Origin: an uncultured Roseovarius sp.
GTDB taxonomy: Bacteria; Pseudomonadota; Alphaproteobacteria; Rhodobacterales; Rhodobacteraceae
Reading direction: 5' to 3'
DNA length: 64,000 nucleotides
NCBI GenBank assembly: GCA_947503145.1
Contig: CANNCP010000002.1
Coordinates: 310,001 to 374,000, forward strand
Shown: piece by piece, positions 1-10,182 of the stretch
How the letters are laid out: every line of letters starts with the position of its first letter
Numbering within the stretch: the first letter of the stretch is position 1
Position numbers and translations under genes: made by a program
Notes under the pieces: model-generated
What the model was told of the DNA's origin: nothing
Seen by the model: only the letters and a program-made list of their open reading frames with translations
The model's database searches: none

Positions 1-73
1 GCTTGGCGATCTCGGCTTTCCATTCATCAAGCTGGGCTTGCAGCTTGTCTTGATAGGCTTCTTTGCGGTCCAT
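1..73 (-). CDS. Small coiled-coil protein (partial, runs off left edge)
   Basis: Only the first 24 codons are visible, starting MDRKEAYQDKLQ. The segment is rich in Glu, Lys, Gln and Ala with a heptad-like pattern, so it is probably a coiled coil. A purine-rich GAGAGAATGAG stretch lies just upstream of the ATG. It sits about 200 bp downstream of the ABC export operon on the same strand and may or may not be co-transcribed with it. The function is unknown. Confidence 0.6.
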   Translation of the reverse strand, partial: MDRKEAYQDKLQAQLDEWKAEIAK

Positions 74-207
74 CTCATTCTCTCCTAAAGTTGGGTTCAG
101 ACTGGTTTCGATCGGCTGGATTTCGTTGCCTGCTTGGCGGCCCCTGAATCCTCTTCTTCTGGGCAGAGGTGATGTTTTCGTGACTTGTCATCTTGTGTCC
201 TGTCCTG

Positions 208-252
208 AAGCGCTTCGTCCTGTTTGCGGGATCGAATGCAATGCGGAGCACG
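208..252 (+). repeat. Palindromic intergenic repeat, copy 1
   Basis: Contains GCGCTTCGTCCTGTTTGCGG, differing from the 48517 copy by two C/T changes in these 20 bases. The right arm (GCGGAGCAC) is more decayed. It lies between the ABC operon and the small coiled-coil gene. Confidence 0.5.
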
Positions 253-270
253 TGTGACCGGGCATCAGCC

Positions 271-1386
271 CTATATAACCGACCTGCGAAACAAGATCAG
301 ACTGATCACGAGAAAGCCAGCGCCCAGAAGGAAGGTCCAGAGGAACTCTGGCCAGACAATGGCAAAATCTGCGCCGCGATAGGTGATGGCCGTGGCGAAC
401 TCCATGAAGTGGCGCGACGGAAGCAGCCAGGTGATGGGTTGCAGCCACGCAGGCTGGCTTTCAACAGGTGTCATGCCACCCGACAGGATCATGATCGGCA
501 TGATGACCAGCATCAACAGCAGGGCAAATTGCGCCATGGTCCGCGCCATGACCCCCAACAGGACCCCGATCGACGCCGCAGCAAAGAGATAGACCGCCGT
601 ACCTGCCAGAAACAACCCTTCGGACCCGGCAAAGGGGACGTTCAGCGCGCCCTGCACCACGATGAACAGGGAAAACAGGAAGGCTATGAAGATCACAAGG
701 CCATTGGCGAAAATCTTGGCAAACCCGATCTCGATGGCCGTGACCGGCATCAGCAGCAAATGTTCAATCGTACCGTGTTCGCGTTCGCGGATGATTGCCG
801 CGCCGGTCAGAACGATGGTCAGCATCGACAGCGAGTTCAACAGCCCCGAAATCGAGCTCAGCCACGTCTCATTGCCCGCCGGGTTGAATGACCGGCGCAG
901 CACCAGGTCCACAGGAGACGCCATGACAATGTTCTGACCTGCCGCAAAACGGCTGATTTCCTCGTTGAACGTGGCCGTCAGATAGCCGGTGCCAACAGCG
1001 GCCGCCGTCGTTTTGGTCGCGTCGATGTTGAGTTGCAGCGACGGCGTGCGCCCGGCACGCACATCCGCCTCGAACCCGGCAGGGATCACCACGACAAAGA
1101 TGGTTTCGCCCCAATCCATCATCCGGTCGATCTGGTCTGCACCGGCCTCCAGCGGGGGCAGATAGCGCGGCATGAGAAGGGCGGTCCTGAGCGCACGACT
1201 GAGGGCGGATTGGTCCTCGTCAACGAAAGTCACCGACGCCTTGTTGAGCATGTCACCCGCGCCCGAGCTTTCTATATACAAGCCGGGCCCGAAGGAATAG
1301 ATCACCAGAAGCAGCAGGATGGCTTCGCGCCAGAGCGTGCGGAACTCCTTGACCATTAGCCAGAAGATGTTTGCGATGCACCGCAT
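271..1386 (-). CDS. yhhJ: ABC-2 type transporter permease, YhhJ-like
   Basis: A 371-aa membrane protein with one N-terminal transmembrane helix (about residues 20-40), a large periplasmic domain, then five to six C-terminal helices including the ABC-2 hallmark stretch around IREREHGTIEHLL. This is the usual layout of ABC-2 drug or lipid export permeases of the YhhJ/YadH class. It starts 3 bp after the stop of the RbbA-like gene, so the two are one transcription unit with the HlyD-like gene upstream. It probably pairs with the permease half of RbbA in the inner membrane. The substrate cannot be read from sequence. Confidence 0.9.
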   Translation of the reverse strand: MRCIANIFWLMVKEFRTLWREAILLLLVIYSFGPGLYIESSGAGDMLNKASVTFVDEDQSALSRALRTALLMPRYLPPLEAGADQIDRMMDWGETIFVVVIPAGFEADVRAGRTPSLQLNIDATKTTAAAVGTGYLTATFNEEISRFAAGQNIVMASPVDLVLRRSFNPAGNETWLSSISGLLNSLSMLTIVLTGAAIIREREHGTIEHLLLMPVTAIEIGFAKIFANGLVIFIAFLFSLFIVVQGALNVPFAGSEGLFLAGTAVYLFAAASIGVLLGVMARTMAQFALLLMLVIMPIMILSGGMTPVESQPAWLQPITWLLPSRHFMEFATAITYRGADFAIVWPEFLWTFLLGAGFLVISLILFRRSVI

Positions 1387-1389
1387 TCT

Positions 1390-4113
1390 CTACGCCTCCT
1401 GCTTTTTCATGAACAGGATCGCCACAGTGACAAAGACCGGCGCAAAGATCGCAAGCAGCAGGATATTGGGAGCAAGCTGCGCAAAGCCAAGCCCCTTGTT
1501 GAACGCGCCGATACTCATTTGCATGAAATAGTTGGTGGGCCACATCTGCCCCATGATCCGCCCTGCCCCTTCAAGGGTGGATACCGGCTGTATCAACCCG
1601 GAGAACTGCACCGTCGGCATCATCGCCAGCACGGCCGTGGCAAAAACCGCTGCCACCTGGCTACGCAGGAACACCGCCACGATCAGGCCGAATCCGGTTG
1701 ACGCCGCCACATAGGCGACGGCCCCCAGCGCCAGCGCCAGCACCGATCCCTTGAGCGGGACGCCGAACAGGAACACCGCCATACCGGTCAGAACCAGCCA
1801 ATTGACGAACCCGATGCCGATATAGGGCAGTTGCTTGCCCAGCAGAAACTCCAGCTTGCTGGTGGGGGTGACGTAGAAATTGGTGATCGTGCCGATCTCT
1901 CGTTCGCGGCTGATGCTGACCGCCATCAGAATGGCCGGAAACAGCATTAGCAGGATCGCGGGCACAGACGGCGCCATTGCGGGCAGCGATTCAAAACTGG
2001 GATTGTAGCGATAGCGCGGCTCGATATTGACGATGGGCTGCGTCATTCCCGCCAGCCCCGCCGCCGTGGCGCGGGTTGTCAGGAATGCAGCATGTGCGCC
2101 CTGCACATAGCCCTCGATTGTCGAGGCCCGCGCCGGCAGCGCGCCGTCGATCCATGCCGCCACGCTGGTGGACTGTCCGGTGGTGACGGCACGGCCAAAG
2201 CCTGCCGGGATTTCGATGGCCAGCATGATTTCACCGGCGACCATCCTGCGCTGCAACTCTGCGTCACTGGCGACTTCCGGGACTTCGTCAAAATAGGTCG
2301 AGCCCGAGAAATTCGCCAGATAGGCGCGGCTCTCCGGGGTGCGGTCCTGATCAAAGGCAGCAAATTTCAGACCCGTCACATCCATCGAGATACCATAGGC
2401 AAACATCAGCATCAGGAACATGCTACCCAGAAACGCAAAGGCCAGACGGATCGGATCGCGCATCACTTCCAGCATTTCGCGGCGACTGACGGCCAAAAGG
2501 CGCGTCATCCCGGCGCTGCGCTGACGTCGAGGCGGGGCCGGTGCGATGCTGGTCAGCTTTTCGGGCACTGTGTCGGGTTCATCCATCGCCTCGGTAATGT
2601 AGCGGATGAACGTCTCGTTCAGAGACGCCGAGCCGCCCTCGCTCGCCAGATTTTCCGGTGTGCCGTAAACCAGCACCTCGCCTGCGTGCATCAGGCTGAT
2701 CCGGTCGCAGCGCATACCCTCGTTCATGAAATGGGTCGAGATGAAGATCGTCACCCCATCATCCCGCGACAGACCCGCCAGCAAATCCCAGAATTCATCG
2801 CGCGCCACCGGATCAACGCCCGATGTCGGTTCGTCCAGAATCAGCATGTCGGGGTGGTGGATGATCGCACAGCCCAGCGACAGGCGTTGCCGCAGGCCCA
2901 ACGGCAATTCACCCGCGAATGCATCCGCATGTGCGCCAAGGTCGAAGTCATCCAGCAGTTCGGTTATCCGCGATCCGATGGTCTTGGAGGGCATATGAAA
3001 CAGCCGCGCGTGCAGATCGAGATTCTGACGCACCGTCAATTCGCCATAAAGTGAAAAATTCTGCGACATGAAGCCAACACGTCTGCGTGTCTCGATATTG
3101 TGCGCGTCGGCTTTCTTGCCAAACAGCCAGGCCTCGCCCTCGCTGGCGGGCAAGAGACCGGTCAGCATCTTCATCGTCGTCGTCTTGCCGCAGCCATTCG
3201 AGCCGAGAAAACCGAATATCTCGCCGCGCCGGATCTCGAAATTCACATCATTTACAGCGGTAAAATCGCCAAATCGCTTGGTCAGGCCCTTGGCTACAAT
3301 CACCGGCGCGCCGGTATCCACGCCCTCCAGCGGCGCCATTTCCACCGGCGCGGTCTGGCGTTGCTTGCTCTGCGGCAACAGCGACACATACGCCTCTTCC
3401 AGAGTGTCCTTGCCGGTCTGACGGCGCATCCCTGAGGGCGTGCCCGAGGTCAGGACGCGCCCGTCATCCATCGCCACCAGCCAGTCAAAACGGTCGGCCT
3501 CTTCCATATAGGCGGTCGAGACCAGTACGCTCATCCCCGGGCGGCCCACGCGGATGTCGTCGATCATGTCCCAGAACTGCGCACGCGACAGAGGATCGAC
3601 GCCGGTGGTCGGTTCATCCAGGATCAAAAAATCCGGGTCGTGAATCAGCGCACAGCACAGGCCAAGTTTCTGTTTCATCCCACCTGACAATTTGCCCGCC
3701 GGGCGGTCCAGGAAAGGGTCCAGCCCCGTGGCTCTTGTCAGCCGGTGAATCCGGCGATGCCGTTCGGCGCTGCCGTGGCCGAACAGGCGGCCAAAGAAAT
3801 CGAGGTTCTCGAAAACGCTCAGTTCCTGATAGAGGTTCTTGCCCAGCCCCTGCGGCATATAGGCGATGCGGGCGAATACTGCCTCGCGGTGGCGACGCTC
3901 GGTCATGTCACCGCTCAGCACCGTCACCTCGCCGGTCTGTATCTTTCGCACCCCCGCCAAAAGACCCAGCAGGGTGGATTTGCCCACCCCGTCCGGTCCG
4001 ATCAGGCCCAGCATCTTTCCGGCCGGCAGATCCAGCGTTATATCGTCAAGCGCCGAAACCTTGCCATAGCGATGTGTAATGGCCCGAACGCGGGCGACGG
4101 AGGCATCCTGCAT
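1390..4113 (-). CDS. rbbA: ABC transporter, two ATPase domains fused to an ABC-2 permease (RbbA-like)
   Basis: A 907-aa fusion. The first nucleotide-binding domain (about residues 8-240) has Walker A GPDGVGKST, signature LSGGMKQ and Walker B LILDEPTTGVD. The second (about 270-500) has GSNGCGKTT and LILDEPTSGVD; its signature is altered to LPLGLRQ. Residues from about 540 onward form an ABC-2 permease with one N-terminal helix, a periplasmic domain and a cluster of C-terminal helices. This architecture matches E. coli RbbA/YhiH. The gene lies between the HlyD-like and YhhJ-like genes with 3-bp gaps, the standard yhiI-rbbA-yhhJ order. The name RbbA refers to ribosome association reported in E. 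coli; export is the likelier role here. Confidence 0.92.
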   Translation of the reverse strand: MQDASVARVRAITHRYGKVSALDDITLDLPAGKMLGLIGPDGVGKSTLLGLLAGVRKIQTGEVTVLSGDMTERRHREAVFARIAYMPQGLGKNLYQELSVFENLDFFGRLFGHGSAERHRRIHRLTRATGLDPFLDRPAGKLSGGMKQKLGLCCALIHDPDFLILDEPTTGVDPLSRAQFWDMIDDIRVGRPGMSVLVSTAYMEEADRFDWLVAMDDGRVLTSGTPSGMRRQTGKDTLEEAYVSLLPQSKQRQTAPVEMAPLEGVDTGAPVIVAKGLTKRFGDFTAVNDVNFEIRRGEIFGFLGSNGCGKTTTMKMLTGLLPASEGEAWLFGKKADAHNIETRRRVGFMSQNFSLYGELTVRQNLDLHARLFHMPSKTIGSRITELLDDFDLGAHADAFAGELPLGLRQRLSLGCAIIHHPDMLILDEPTSGVDPVARDEFWDLLAGLSRDDGVTIFISTHFMNEGMRCDRISLMHAGEVLVYGTPENLASEGGSASLNETFIRYITEAMDEPDTVPEKLTSIAPAPPRRQRSAGMTRLLAVSRREMLEVMRDPIRLAFAFLGSMFLMLMFAYGISMDVTGLKFAAFDQDRTPESRAYLANFSGSTYFDEVPEVASDAELQRRMVAGEIMLAIEIPAGFGRAVTTGQSTSVAAWIDGALPARASTIEGYVQGAHAAFLTTRATAAGLAGMTQPIVNIEPRYRYNPSFESLPAMAPSVPAILLMLFPAILMAVSISREREIGTITNFYVTPTSKLEFLLGKQLPYIGIGFVNWLVLTGMAVFLFGVPLKGSVLALALGAVAYVAASTGFGLIVAVFLRSQVAAVFATAVLAMMPTVQFSGLIQPVSTLEGAGRIMGQMWPTNYFMQMSIGAFNKGLGFAQLAPNILLLAIFAPVFVTVAILFMKKQEA

Positions 4114-4116
4114 GGC

Positions 4117-5124
4117 TCACCCGCCCGGCAGCGCATCGGCGGGGATCGGCTGGCCGACAAACTCGATCGGCCAGGGCAGATCCTCGACCCCTGCAAGGCG
4201 GATATAGGCGACCCCGCGCAGGCCAGTCTTGACCTGTTCGATATAGGCTTTGACCAGTTCTTCGGGCAGCCGCACCTTGACGCGGAACATGAGCTTTTCA
4301 CGCTCGTCGGCGGTTTCTACCTGCTTGGGCGTAAACTGTGCCTCGGGCGAGACAAAGCTGACATAGGCGGGAATGGCGTAGGGAATGCTGTCCAGCCTGA
4401 TCCGCGCCTCTGCGCCCAGTCCCGTACGCATCGCCTGATCCGCGGGCAGGAACATCTCCATGTAAACCTGGCTCAGGTCCAGCAGCGTGATGACCTTGCC
4501 CCCACCACCCAGAACCTCACCGGGCTGGGCCAGACGGTAAAGGATACGGCCAAGCACCGGTGCGGTCAGGACGGCATCGGCAACCTGCGTTTCGTATTGA
4601 ACGACAAGCGCGTTCGCGGCCTCGACACCGCGTTCGGCGGTGTTCAACTGGGCAAGCGCCACATTCAAGACAGCTTGGGTGGTCACCAGCCGGGTTTTCT
4701 TTTGATCCGCAACCGCCTGCGAATTCACGCCCCGCTCGGCAAGCTGGCTTGCGCGGGCGAATTCATCTTCGGCCAGGGCGTGTTCGGCGCGGCGCTGTTC
4801 GATCAGGGCGCGCACCTCTTCGACCTGACTGGCCGCACGGGCCGCATCCGCCTTGGCACGCGCCAGTTGCGCCTCAAGCTCGCGCGTGTCCATCACGGCC
4901 AGAATGTCACCGGGTTGCACGAGTTCGCCCTCGCTCACGCGGATTTCCGCAACCCTGCCCGGTATCTTGGTGGCGATGTCGATCTGATCAGCCTCAAGCC
5001 TGCCGTTGCCCGAGGCAAAACCATCCGGCAGGCCGTTGGCATTCTGACCCCAGAAATACCAGCCAATTGCGGCGATGGTGGCCAGGATCACAATTGCAGC
5101 AATCAAAGGGCGAAGATATTTCAT
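4117..5124 (-). CDS. yhiI: HlyD/YhiI-family periplasmic adaptor (membrane fusion protein)
   Basis: A 335-aa protein with an N-terminal signal anchor (residues about 5-25), a biotinyl-lipoyl-like half-domain (KIPGRVAEIRVSEGELVQ), a long Ala/Glu-rich coiled-coil hairpin (about 90-200), the second lipoyl half and a beta-barrel. This is the classic membrane-fusion fold that links an inner-membrane ABC exporter to an outer-membrane channel. It is the first gene of a three-gene operon with RbbA and YhhJ homologues; its stop is 3 bp before the next start. No outer-membrane TolC gene is seen in the window. Confidence 0.9.
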   Translation of the reverse strand: MKYLRPLIAAIVILATIAAIGWYFWGQNANGLPDGFASGNGRLEADQIDIATKIPGRVAEIRVSEGELVQPGDILAVMDTRELEAQLARAKADAARAASQVEEVRALIEQRRAEHALAEDEFARASQLAERGVNSQAVADQKKTRLVTTQAVLNVALAQLNTAERGVEAANALVVQYETQVADAVLTAPVLGRILYRLAQPGEVLGGGGKVITLLDLSQVYMEMFLPADQAMRTGLGAEARIRLDSIPYAIPAYVSFVSPEAQFTPKQVETADEREKLMFRVKVRLPEELVKAYIEQVKTGLRGVAYIRLAGVEDLPWPIEFVGQPIPADALPGG

Positions 5125-5286
5125 TCAGCAAATCCAATCAAAGCAGATACCTGCTTGTGCAAGCGGTCACCGAACCGGGGAATAGTGGAAAATACCCACG
5201 TTCTTCCGGTGTTGCGGGGGGGCTGCGCCAAATCCATGAACCAGGTCAAACCCAAGACACTCTAGCCGGGATATGCGGTGCGGACA

Positions 5287-5300
5287 TTGATCAAGGTTAA
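5287..5300 (+). promoter_or_regulatory. Candidate FNR/Anr-type box upstream of the arginine deiminase operon
   Basis: The 14-mer TTGATCAAGGTTAA has a perfect left half (TTGAT) and a 3/5 right half of the FNR consensus TTGAT-N4-ATCAA. It lies 95 bp upstream of the transporter ATG. ADI operons are commonly under FNR/Anr control, which makes the match plausible, but one weak half-site is modest evidence. Confidence 0.35.
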
Positions 5301-5394
5301 TGAAACCCCCGCGACATACTTCAATGGTGATCCGAGGCAAGACGATGGTCCACTGCGCGTCCCGCAGACGTGACTGGCTAAAGGAAGGTGAAGC

Positions 5395-6846
5395 ATGAAC
5401 TCCCAATCTGATCCGAAACCGGCAGACGCCGAAGCAGCCCTCGCAACGCGGTTTCCCACGGCTTATACGATCCTGTTTCTGCTGATCATATTTGTCGCAG
5501 CCCTGACCTGGATCATTCCGGCCGGGCAATATGAACGGATGATGAGCGAGGAGGTCGGTCGCGAGATTGCCGTTGCCGGAACCTACACGGAGGTTGCCCC
5601 GAACCCGCAGGGCTTTGTCGATGTCATGCTGGCGCCGACCGCCGGTTTCTATGATCCGGACAGCTATGTGGCCAATGCCATCGACGTGGCGCTGTTCGTG
5701 TTGTTCCTTGGCGGGTTTCTGGGGGTGGTGAATGCTACCGGCTCGATCGACACCGGCATCCGGTCGGCCATGACCCGCATGAAGGGCCGCGAGATATGGA
5801 TGATCCCGATCATGATGTCGCTGTTTGCACTTGGCGGCACGACCTATGGCATGGCCGAAGAAACACTGGCCTTCTATGCCATCCTCATCCCGGTGATGAT
5901 TGCGGCGGGCTATGACGCAGTGACCGGGGTCGCAATCATCCTGATCGGGGCGGGCATCGGTGTTCTGGGCTCGACGATCAACCCGTTTGCCACCGTCATT
6001 GCCGCAAATGCCTCGGGCATTCCGTTCACCGATGGCATCTGGCTGCGGCTGGTGATCCTGCTGGGCGGGCTTGCGATCTGTGCGGCCTATATCATGCGTT
6101 ATGCCCAGCGGGTGAAGGACGACCCCGCACGGTCCATCGTCGCCAAGCAAGCAAAGGCGCACAAGCAGATATTCCTGCAAAGCGAAGGACCAGACGCACA
6201 GCGTTCTACGCTGACCACAACGCAGAGTGTCATTCTGGTGGTCTTCGCCGTGACCTTTGCGCTGATGATCTGGGGCGTATCCAGCCAAGGCTGGTGGATG
6301 GCCCGGATGGGCGCGTTGTTTCTGGGTGCCGCCATTGTCATCGGGATAATCGGACGTCTGGGCGAGAAAAAGCTGACCGGCAGCTTTGTCGATGGCGCGC
6401 GCGATCTGCTGGGCGTGGCCCTTGTCGTGGGTCTGGCGCGCGGTATCGTCGTGATCATGGAACAAGGGCTGATTGCCGACACGATCCTGCACAGCGCCGA
6501 GCAATCGCTGGCCGGTCTGGGGGATCTTGCCTTCATCAACCTGATGTTCTGGATCGAGATCGGGATGAGCTTCTTCGTGCCGTCCTCTTCCGGGCTTGCC
6601 GTCCTGTCGATGCCAATCCTGGCGCCATTGGCGGATTTCGCCGGGGTGGGCCGCGATCTGGTAGTGACAGCCTATCAATCCGCAAATGGACTGGTGAACC
6701 TGATCAACCCGACCTTCGCGGTGGTGATCGGCGGGCTGGCGATCGGGCGGGTGTCCTATGACCGCTGGATCGCCTTCATCTGGCCACTGATGCTGATCCT
6801 GCTGGTATTCATCTCGGCGGTGCTCAGCCTCGGCGCGCTTTTGTGA
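5395..6846 (+). CDS. YfcC-family membrane transporter, probable arginine/ornithine carrier of the ADI operon
   Basis: A 483-aa integral membrane protein with about 12 hydrophobic segments. It resembles the YfcC/ArcD-type basic amino acid antiporter superfamily: an early TWIIPAGQYER motif typical of YfcC, a Gly-rich central segment (IGAGIGVLGSTINPF) and a late ANGLVNLINPT motif. It is the first gene of an operon with arcA, arcB and arcC, ending 15 bp before arcA, so arginine uptake coupled to ornithine exit is the natural assignment. The substrate is inferred from context. The ATG is preceded by an AAGGAAGG ribosome site. Confidence 0.85.
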   Translation: MNSQSDPKPADAEAALATRFPTAYTILFLLIIFVAALTWIIPAGQYERMMSEEVGREIAVAGTYTEVAPNPQGFVDVMLAPTAGFYDPDSYVANAIDVALFVLFLGGFLGVVNATGSIDTGIRSAMTRMKGREIWMIPIMMSLFALGGTTYGMAEETLAFYAILIPVMIAAGYDAVTGVAIILIGAGIGVLGSTINPFATVIAANASGIPFTDGIWLRLVILLGGLAICAAYIMRYAQRVKDDPARSIVAKQAKAHKQIFLQSEGPDAQRSTLTTTQSVILVVFAVTFALMIWGVSSQGWWMARMGALFLGAAIVIGIIGRLGEKKLTGSFVDGARDLLGVALVVGLARGIVVIMEQGLIADTILHSAEQSLAGLGDLAFINLMFWIEIGMSFFVPSSSGLAVLSMPILAPLADFAGVGRDLVVTAYQSANGLVNLINPTFAVVIGGLAIGRVSYDRWIAFIWPLMLILLVFISAVLSLGALL

Positions 6847-6861
6847 CTGAAAGGAAATATC

Positions 6862-8091
6862 ATGTCTGACGATCAACTCGGTGTTCATTCAGAAAGCGGC
6901 AAGCTGCGGCAGGTCATCATCTGTCGTCCCGGTCTGGCGCATCGTCGCCTGACGCCCGACAATTGCGAGGATTTGCTGTTTGACGATGTGTTCTGGGTCA
7001 AACAGGCGCAAAAGGACCATGATGCCTTTGGCGACGCCATGCGTAATGAAGGGGTCGAGGTGCTTGAGACCGGCATGCTTCTGGCCGAAACGCTGGATAT
7101 TCCGGACGCGCGCAAATGGGTGCTGGACCATCGTATTGCCGCCACCCATGTCGGCGTCGGGATGGAGCGTGAGCTGCGCACCTGGATGGACGAACTGCCC
7201 GGCGCTGATCTGTCCAGATACCTGATCGGCGGGTTGACCGTCGCCGATGTGCCGTTCAAGGCGACGACCATGCTGGGCGCCTATCTGGGCCATCACGGCT
7301 TTATCCTGCCGCCCTTGCCGAACTTCCTGTTCACCCGCGACAACTCGGCCTGGATCTATGGTGGCGTCACGCTGAACCCGATGTATTGGCAGGCCCGACG
7401 GCCCGAGACACTGCTGACAGCGGCAATCTACAGGTTCCACCCGAAATTCGCAGGCAAGGTCGAGGTGATCTGGGGCGACCCGCTGTCCGACTACGGGCTG
7501 GCCACGCTGGAGGGCGGCGACGTGATGCCGGTGGGCAATGGTCTGGTGCTGGTCGGCATGGGCGAGCGAACGTCGCCGCAGGGCGTCGGCCTGCTGGCCG
7601 AGGCCCTGTTCAACGAGGGGCGCGCAACACGTGTCATCGCCTGCGAGATGCCGAAATCCCGCGCAGCCATGCATCTGGACACCGTATTCACCTTCTGCGG
7701 CGGCGATGTCGTGACCAGTTTCAAGGAGGTCGCCGACGAGATGACATGCTATGACCTGCACCCGGCCGAAGGGGCCAAGCCGCTGGACATGCGCCACGAC
7801 ACCCGCCCGATGTTCGACGTTGTCGCCGACGCAATGGGGTTCAAGCGGCTGAACGTGGTCCCCACCGGCGGCACCGATCCGTTTGAGCAGGCCCGCGAGC
7901 AGTGGAATGACGGCAACAACGTGCTGGCGCTGCGGCCCGGTCTGGTCATGGGCTATGACCGCAACGACGACACCAACGCCGCCTTGCGCGCCGAAGGGAT
8001 CGAGGTGCTGGAGTTGCCCGGTGCGGAACTGGGCAGGGGCCGGGGCGGCAGCCGCTGCATGTCCTGCCCGACCATCCGCGATGCTGTATAA
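6862..8091 (+). CDS. arcA: Arginine deiminase
   Basis: A 409-aa enzyme hydrolysing L-arginine to citrulline and ammonia, the first step of the ADI pathway. Guanidino-group enzyme motifs occur in order: [21 protein letters not shown], and the C-terminal RCMSCP holding the catalytic cysteine (Cys399, ten residues from the end). Length and motif spacing fit full-length ArcA. It lies 15 bp downstream of the transporter and 17 bp upstream of arcB, in one operon. Confidence 0.97.
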   Translation: MSDDQLGVHSESGKLRQVIICRPGLAHRRLTPDNCEDLLFDDVFWVKQAQKDHDAFGDAMRNEGVEVLETGMLLAETLDIPDARKWVLDHRIAATHVGVGMERELRTWMDELPGADLSRYLIGGLTVADVPFKATTMLGAYLGHHGFILPPLPNFLFTRDNSAWIYGGVTLNPMYWQARRPETLLTAAIYRFHPKFAGKVEVIWGDPLSDYGLATLEGGDVMPVGNGLVLVGMGERTSPQGVGLLAEALFNEGRATRVIACEMPKSRAAMHLDTVFTFCGGDVVTSFKEVADEMTCYDLHPAEGAKPLDMRHDTRPMFDVVADAMGFKRLNVVPTGGTDPFEQAREQWNDGNNVLALRPGLVMGYDRNDDTNAALRAEGIEVLELPGAELGRGRGGSRCMSCPTIRDAV

Positions 8092-8108
8092 CAAAAAGGA
8101 CGCGCCAA

Positions 8109-9110
8109 ATGGCTTTCAACCTGAAAAATCGCCACTTTCTGACGCTGCGCGATTTCACCCCCGCCGAGATCGGCTTTCTGCTGAAACTGTCGGCTGACCT
8201 CAAGGCCGCGAAATACGCCGGCACCGAGGTCGAGACGCTGAAGGGCCGCGAGATCGCGCTGATCTTTGAAAAAGACAGCACCCGCACGCGGGTCGGCTTT
8301 GAGGTGGCGGCCCATGATCAGGGTGCCACCGTCACATATTTAGGCCCGTCCGGCACCCATATCGGCCACAAGGAATCGGTCAAGGACACCGCGCGCGTGC
8401 TGGGCCGGGTCTATGACGCGATTGAATATCGTGGCTTTGGCCAGAAGATCGTGCAGGAACTGGCCGATCATGCTGGCGTGCCGGTCTATAATGGTCTGAC
8501 GGACGAGTTTCATCCGACACAGATCCTTGCCGATTTTCTGACCATGCAGGAGCACGCGGAAAAGCCGCTGCGCCAGATTTCTTATTGTTTCATGGGGGAT
8601 GCAGGCAACAACATGGGCTTCAGCCTGTTATTGGGCGGGGCCAAGATGGGCATGGATATACGCCTCTGCGCGCCGCGCAGTCTCTGGCCTGACCAGACCA
8701 TTCAGGACGAAGCACAAGCCATCGCCACCGAGACCGGCGCACAAATCACGATCACCGAAGACGTGGACGAAGCCGTCAGGGGCGTCGATTTCATCTATAC
8801 GGACGTCTGGGTTTCGATGGGCGAGAGCAAGGAGAAATGGGGCGAGCGCATTACATTGCTGAAACCCTATCAGGTCAACGCCGGGGTGATGGCCAAAACG
8901 GGTAATCCGCGCGCGCGTTTCATGCACTGCCTGCCCGCATTTCACAACACCGACACGACCATCGGAAAGGAGATCGAGGAACAGTTCGGCCTGACCGCGA
9001 TGGAGGTCACGGAAGAAGTGTTCGAGAGTCCCGCCTCGATTGTCTTTGATCAGGCGGAAAACCGGATGCACACGATCAAGGCGGTTCTTGTCGCCACGCT
9101 GGGAGGCTGA
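8109..9110 (+). CDS. arcB: Ornithine carbamoyltransferase, catabolic
   Basis: A 333-aa transcarbamoylase that here would run in the catabolic direction, turning citrulline and phosphate into ornithine and carbamoyl phosphate. The carbamoyl-phosphate site STRTR (about residues 57-61) and the ornithine-site motif HCLPAFHN are both present. The length of about 333 residues matches catabolic ArcB rather than the shorter anabolic ArgF (about 305). It is followed after 3 bp by carbamate kinase. Confidence 0.96.
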   Translation: MAFNLKNRHFLTLRDFTPAEIGFLLKLSADLKAAKYAGTEVETLKGREIALIFEKDSTRTRVGFEVAAHDQGATVTYLGPSGTHIGHKESVKDTARVLGRVYDAIEYRGFGQKIVQELADHAGVPVYNGLTDEFHPTQILADFLTMQEHAEKPLRQISYCFMGDAGNNMGFSLLLGGAKMGMDIRLCAPRSLWPDQTIQDEAQAIATETGAQITITEDVDEAVRGVDFIYTDVWVSMGESKEKWGERITLLKPYQVNAGVMAKTGNPRARFMHCLPAFHNTDTTIGKEIEEQFGLTAMEVTEEVFESPASIVFDQAENRMHTIKAVLVATLGG

Positions 9111-9113
9111 GCC

Positions 9114-10031
9114 ATGCTTGTCGTCGCAGCCCTTGGCGGCAATGCCCTGCTTGAACGCGGTCAGCCGCTGACCGCGCAAAACCAGCGCGCCAACGCCCGC
9201 AAGGCCGCGATCGCCCTGGCCGGGATCGTGCGCGCCGGGCACAAGCTGGTGATCACTCATGGCAACGGCCCGCAGATCGGACTGCTGGCGCTGAAAGGTG
9301 CGGCCTACAAACCGGACGAGGCTTATCCGCTGGATGTGCTGGGGGCCGAAAGCGTCGGCATGATCGGCTACATCATCGAGCAGGAACTGGAAAACGCGCT
9401 GGATCATCAATACCCCGTTGCCACGCTGCTGACCCAGATACTGGTAGATGGCCAAGACCCGGCGTTTCAGAACCCGACCAAGTTCATCGGACCGGTCTAC
9501 ACGCGCGAAGAGGCCGAGGCGCGCGCCGAGGCCGCAGGCTGGTCGATCGCACCCGACGGCGACAAATGGCGGCGCGTCGTGCCGTCGCCCTTGCCGCAGG
9601 AAATTCCCGACATGGGCGTTCTGCGGCTGTTGCTGGATCAGGGCGTGATCGTGATCTGCACCGGCGGTGGCGGCATTCCGGTGATGCGGCAGGCGGATGG
9701 CAGCCTGATCGGGATCGAGGCCGTGATAGACAAGGATGCCGCCAGCGCACTTCTGGCGCGGGAGTTGCAAGCCGATGCGCTGCTGCTGCTGACGGACGTT
9801 GCGGCGGTGATGCAGGATTTCGGCCAGGAGACACAACACGAGATCGGCGCGATCACCCCCGAAGACGCGCGGAAACTGGATCTGCCAACCGGATCGATGG
9901 GCCCCAAAGTCGCGGCTGCCGCAGAATTTGCGGCCAACGGCGGCATGGGCGGTATCGGACGTCTGGATCAGGCGGCGGACATTTTAGCAGGACGCGCGGG
10001 CACGCGTATCTCGTTGATGAACGTGAAATAG
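9114..10031 (+). CDS. arcC: Carbamate kinase
   Basis: A 305-aa amino acid kinase-fold enzyme that transfers phosphate from carbamoyl phosphate to ADP, giving ATP, ammonia and CO2. It starts with the phosphate-binding ALGGNALLERG and has the family motif THGNGPQIG near residue 50. It completes an arcA-arcB-arcC operon that yields one ATP per arginine without respiration. The next operon downstream encodes an ATP-driven or ATP-making ion pump. Confidence 0.96.
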   Translation: MLVVAALGGNALLERGQPLTAQNQRANARKAAIALAGIVRAGHKLVITHGNGPQIGLLALKGAAYKPDEAYPLDVLGAESVGMIGYIIEQELENALDHQYPVATLLTQILVDGQDPAFQNPTKFIGPVYTREEAEARAEAAGWSIAPDGDKWRRVVPSPLPQEIPDMGVLRLLLDQGVIVICTGGGGIPVMRQADGSLIGIEAVIDKDAASALLARELQADALLLLTDVAAVMQDFGQETQHEIGAITPEDARKLDLPTGSMGPKVAAAAEFAANGGMGGIGRLDQAADILAGRAGTRISLMNVK

Positions 10032-10182
10032 GTCAAAAAATGGATAACCCGGCGGGATACGAGCAATGCAATTATTGGCGTCACTCACGGTGTGGGCGGC
10101 CTGATCCGATTGCGCTGTGAAGTCCGGCCACCCTTGCGACATGATTGATCGGCGTCTTTTTGATGACTGAAGGAGACAACAC

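Noticed and set aside
5167..6888. 573-codon minus-strand ORF over the transporter gene
   Set aside because: Complementary to a good membrane-protein frame; low-complexity His/Asp/Gln translation.
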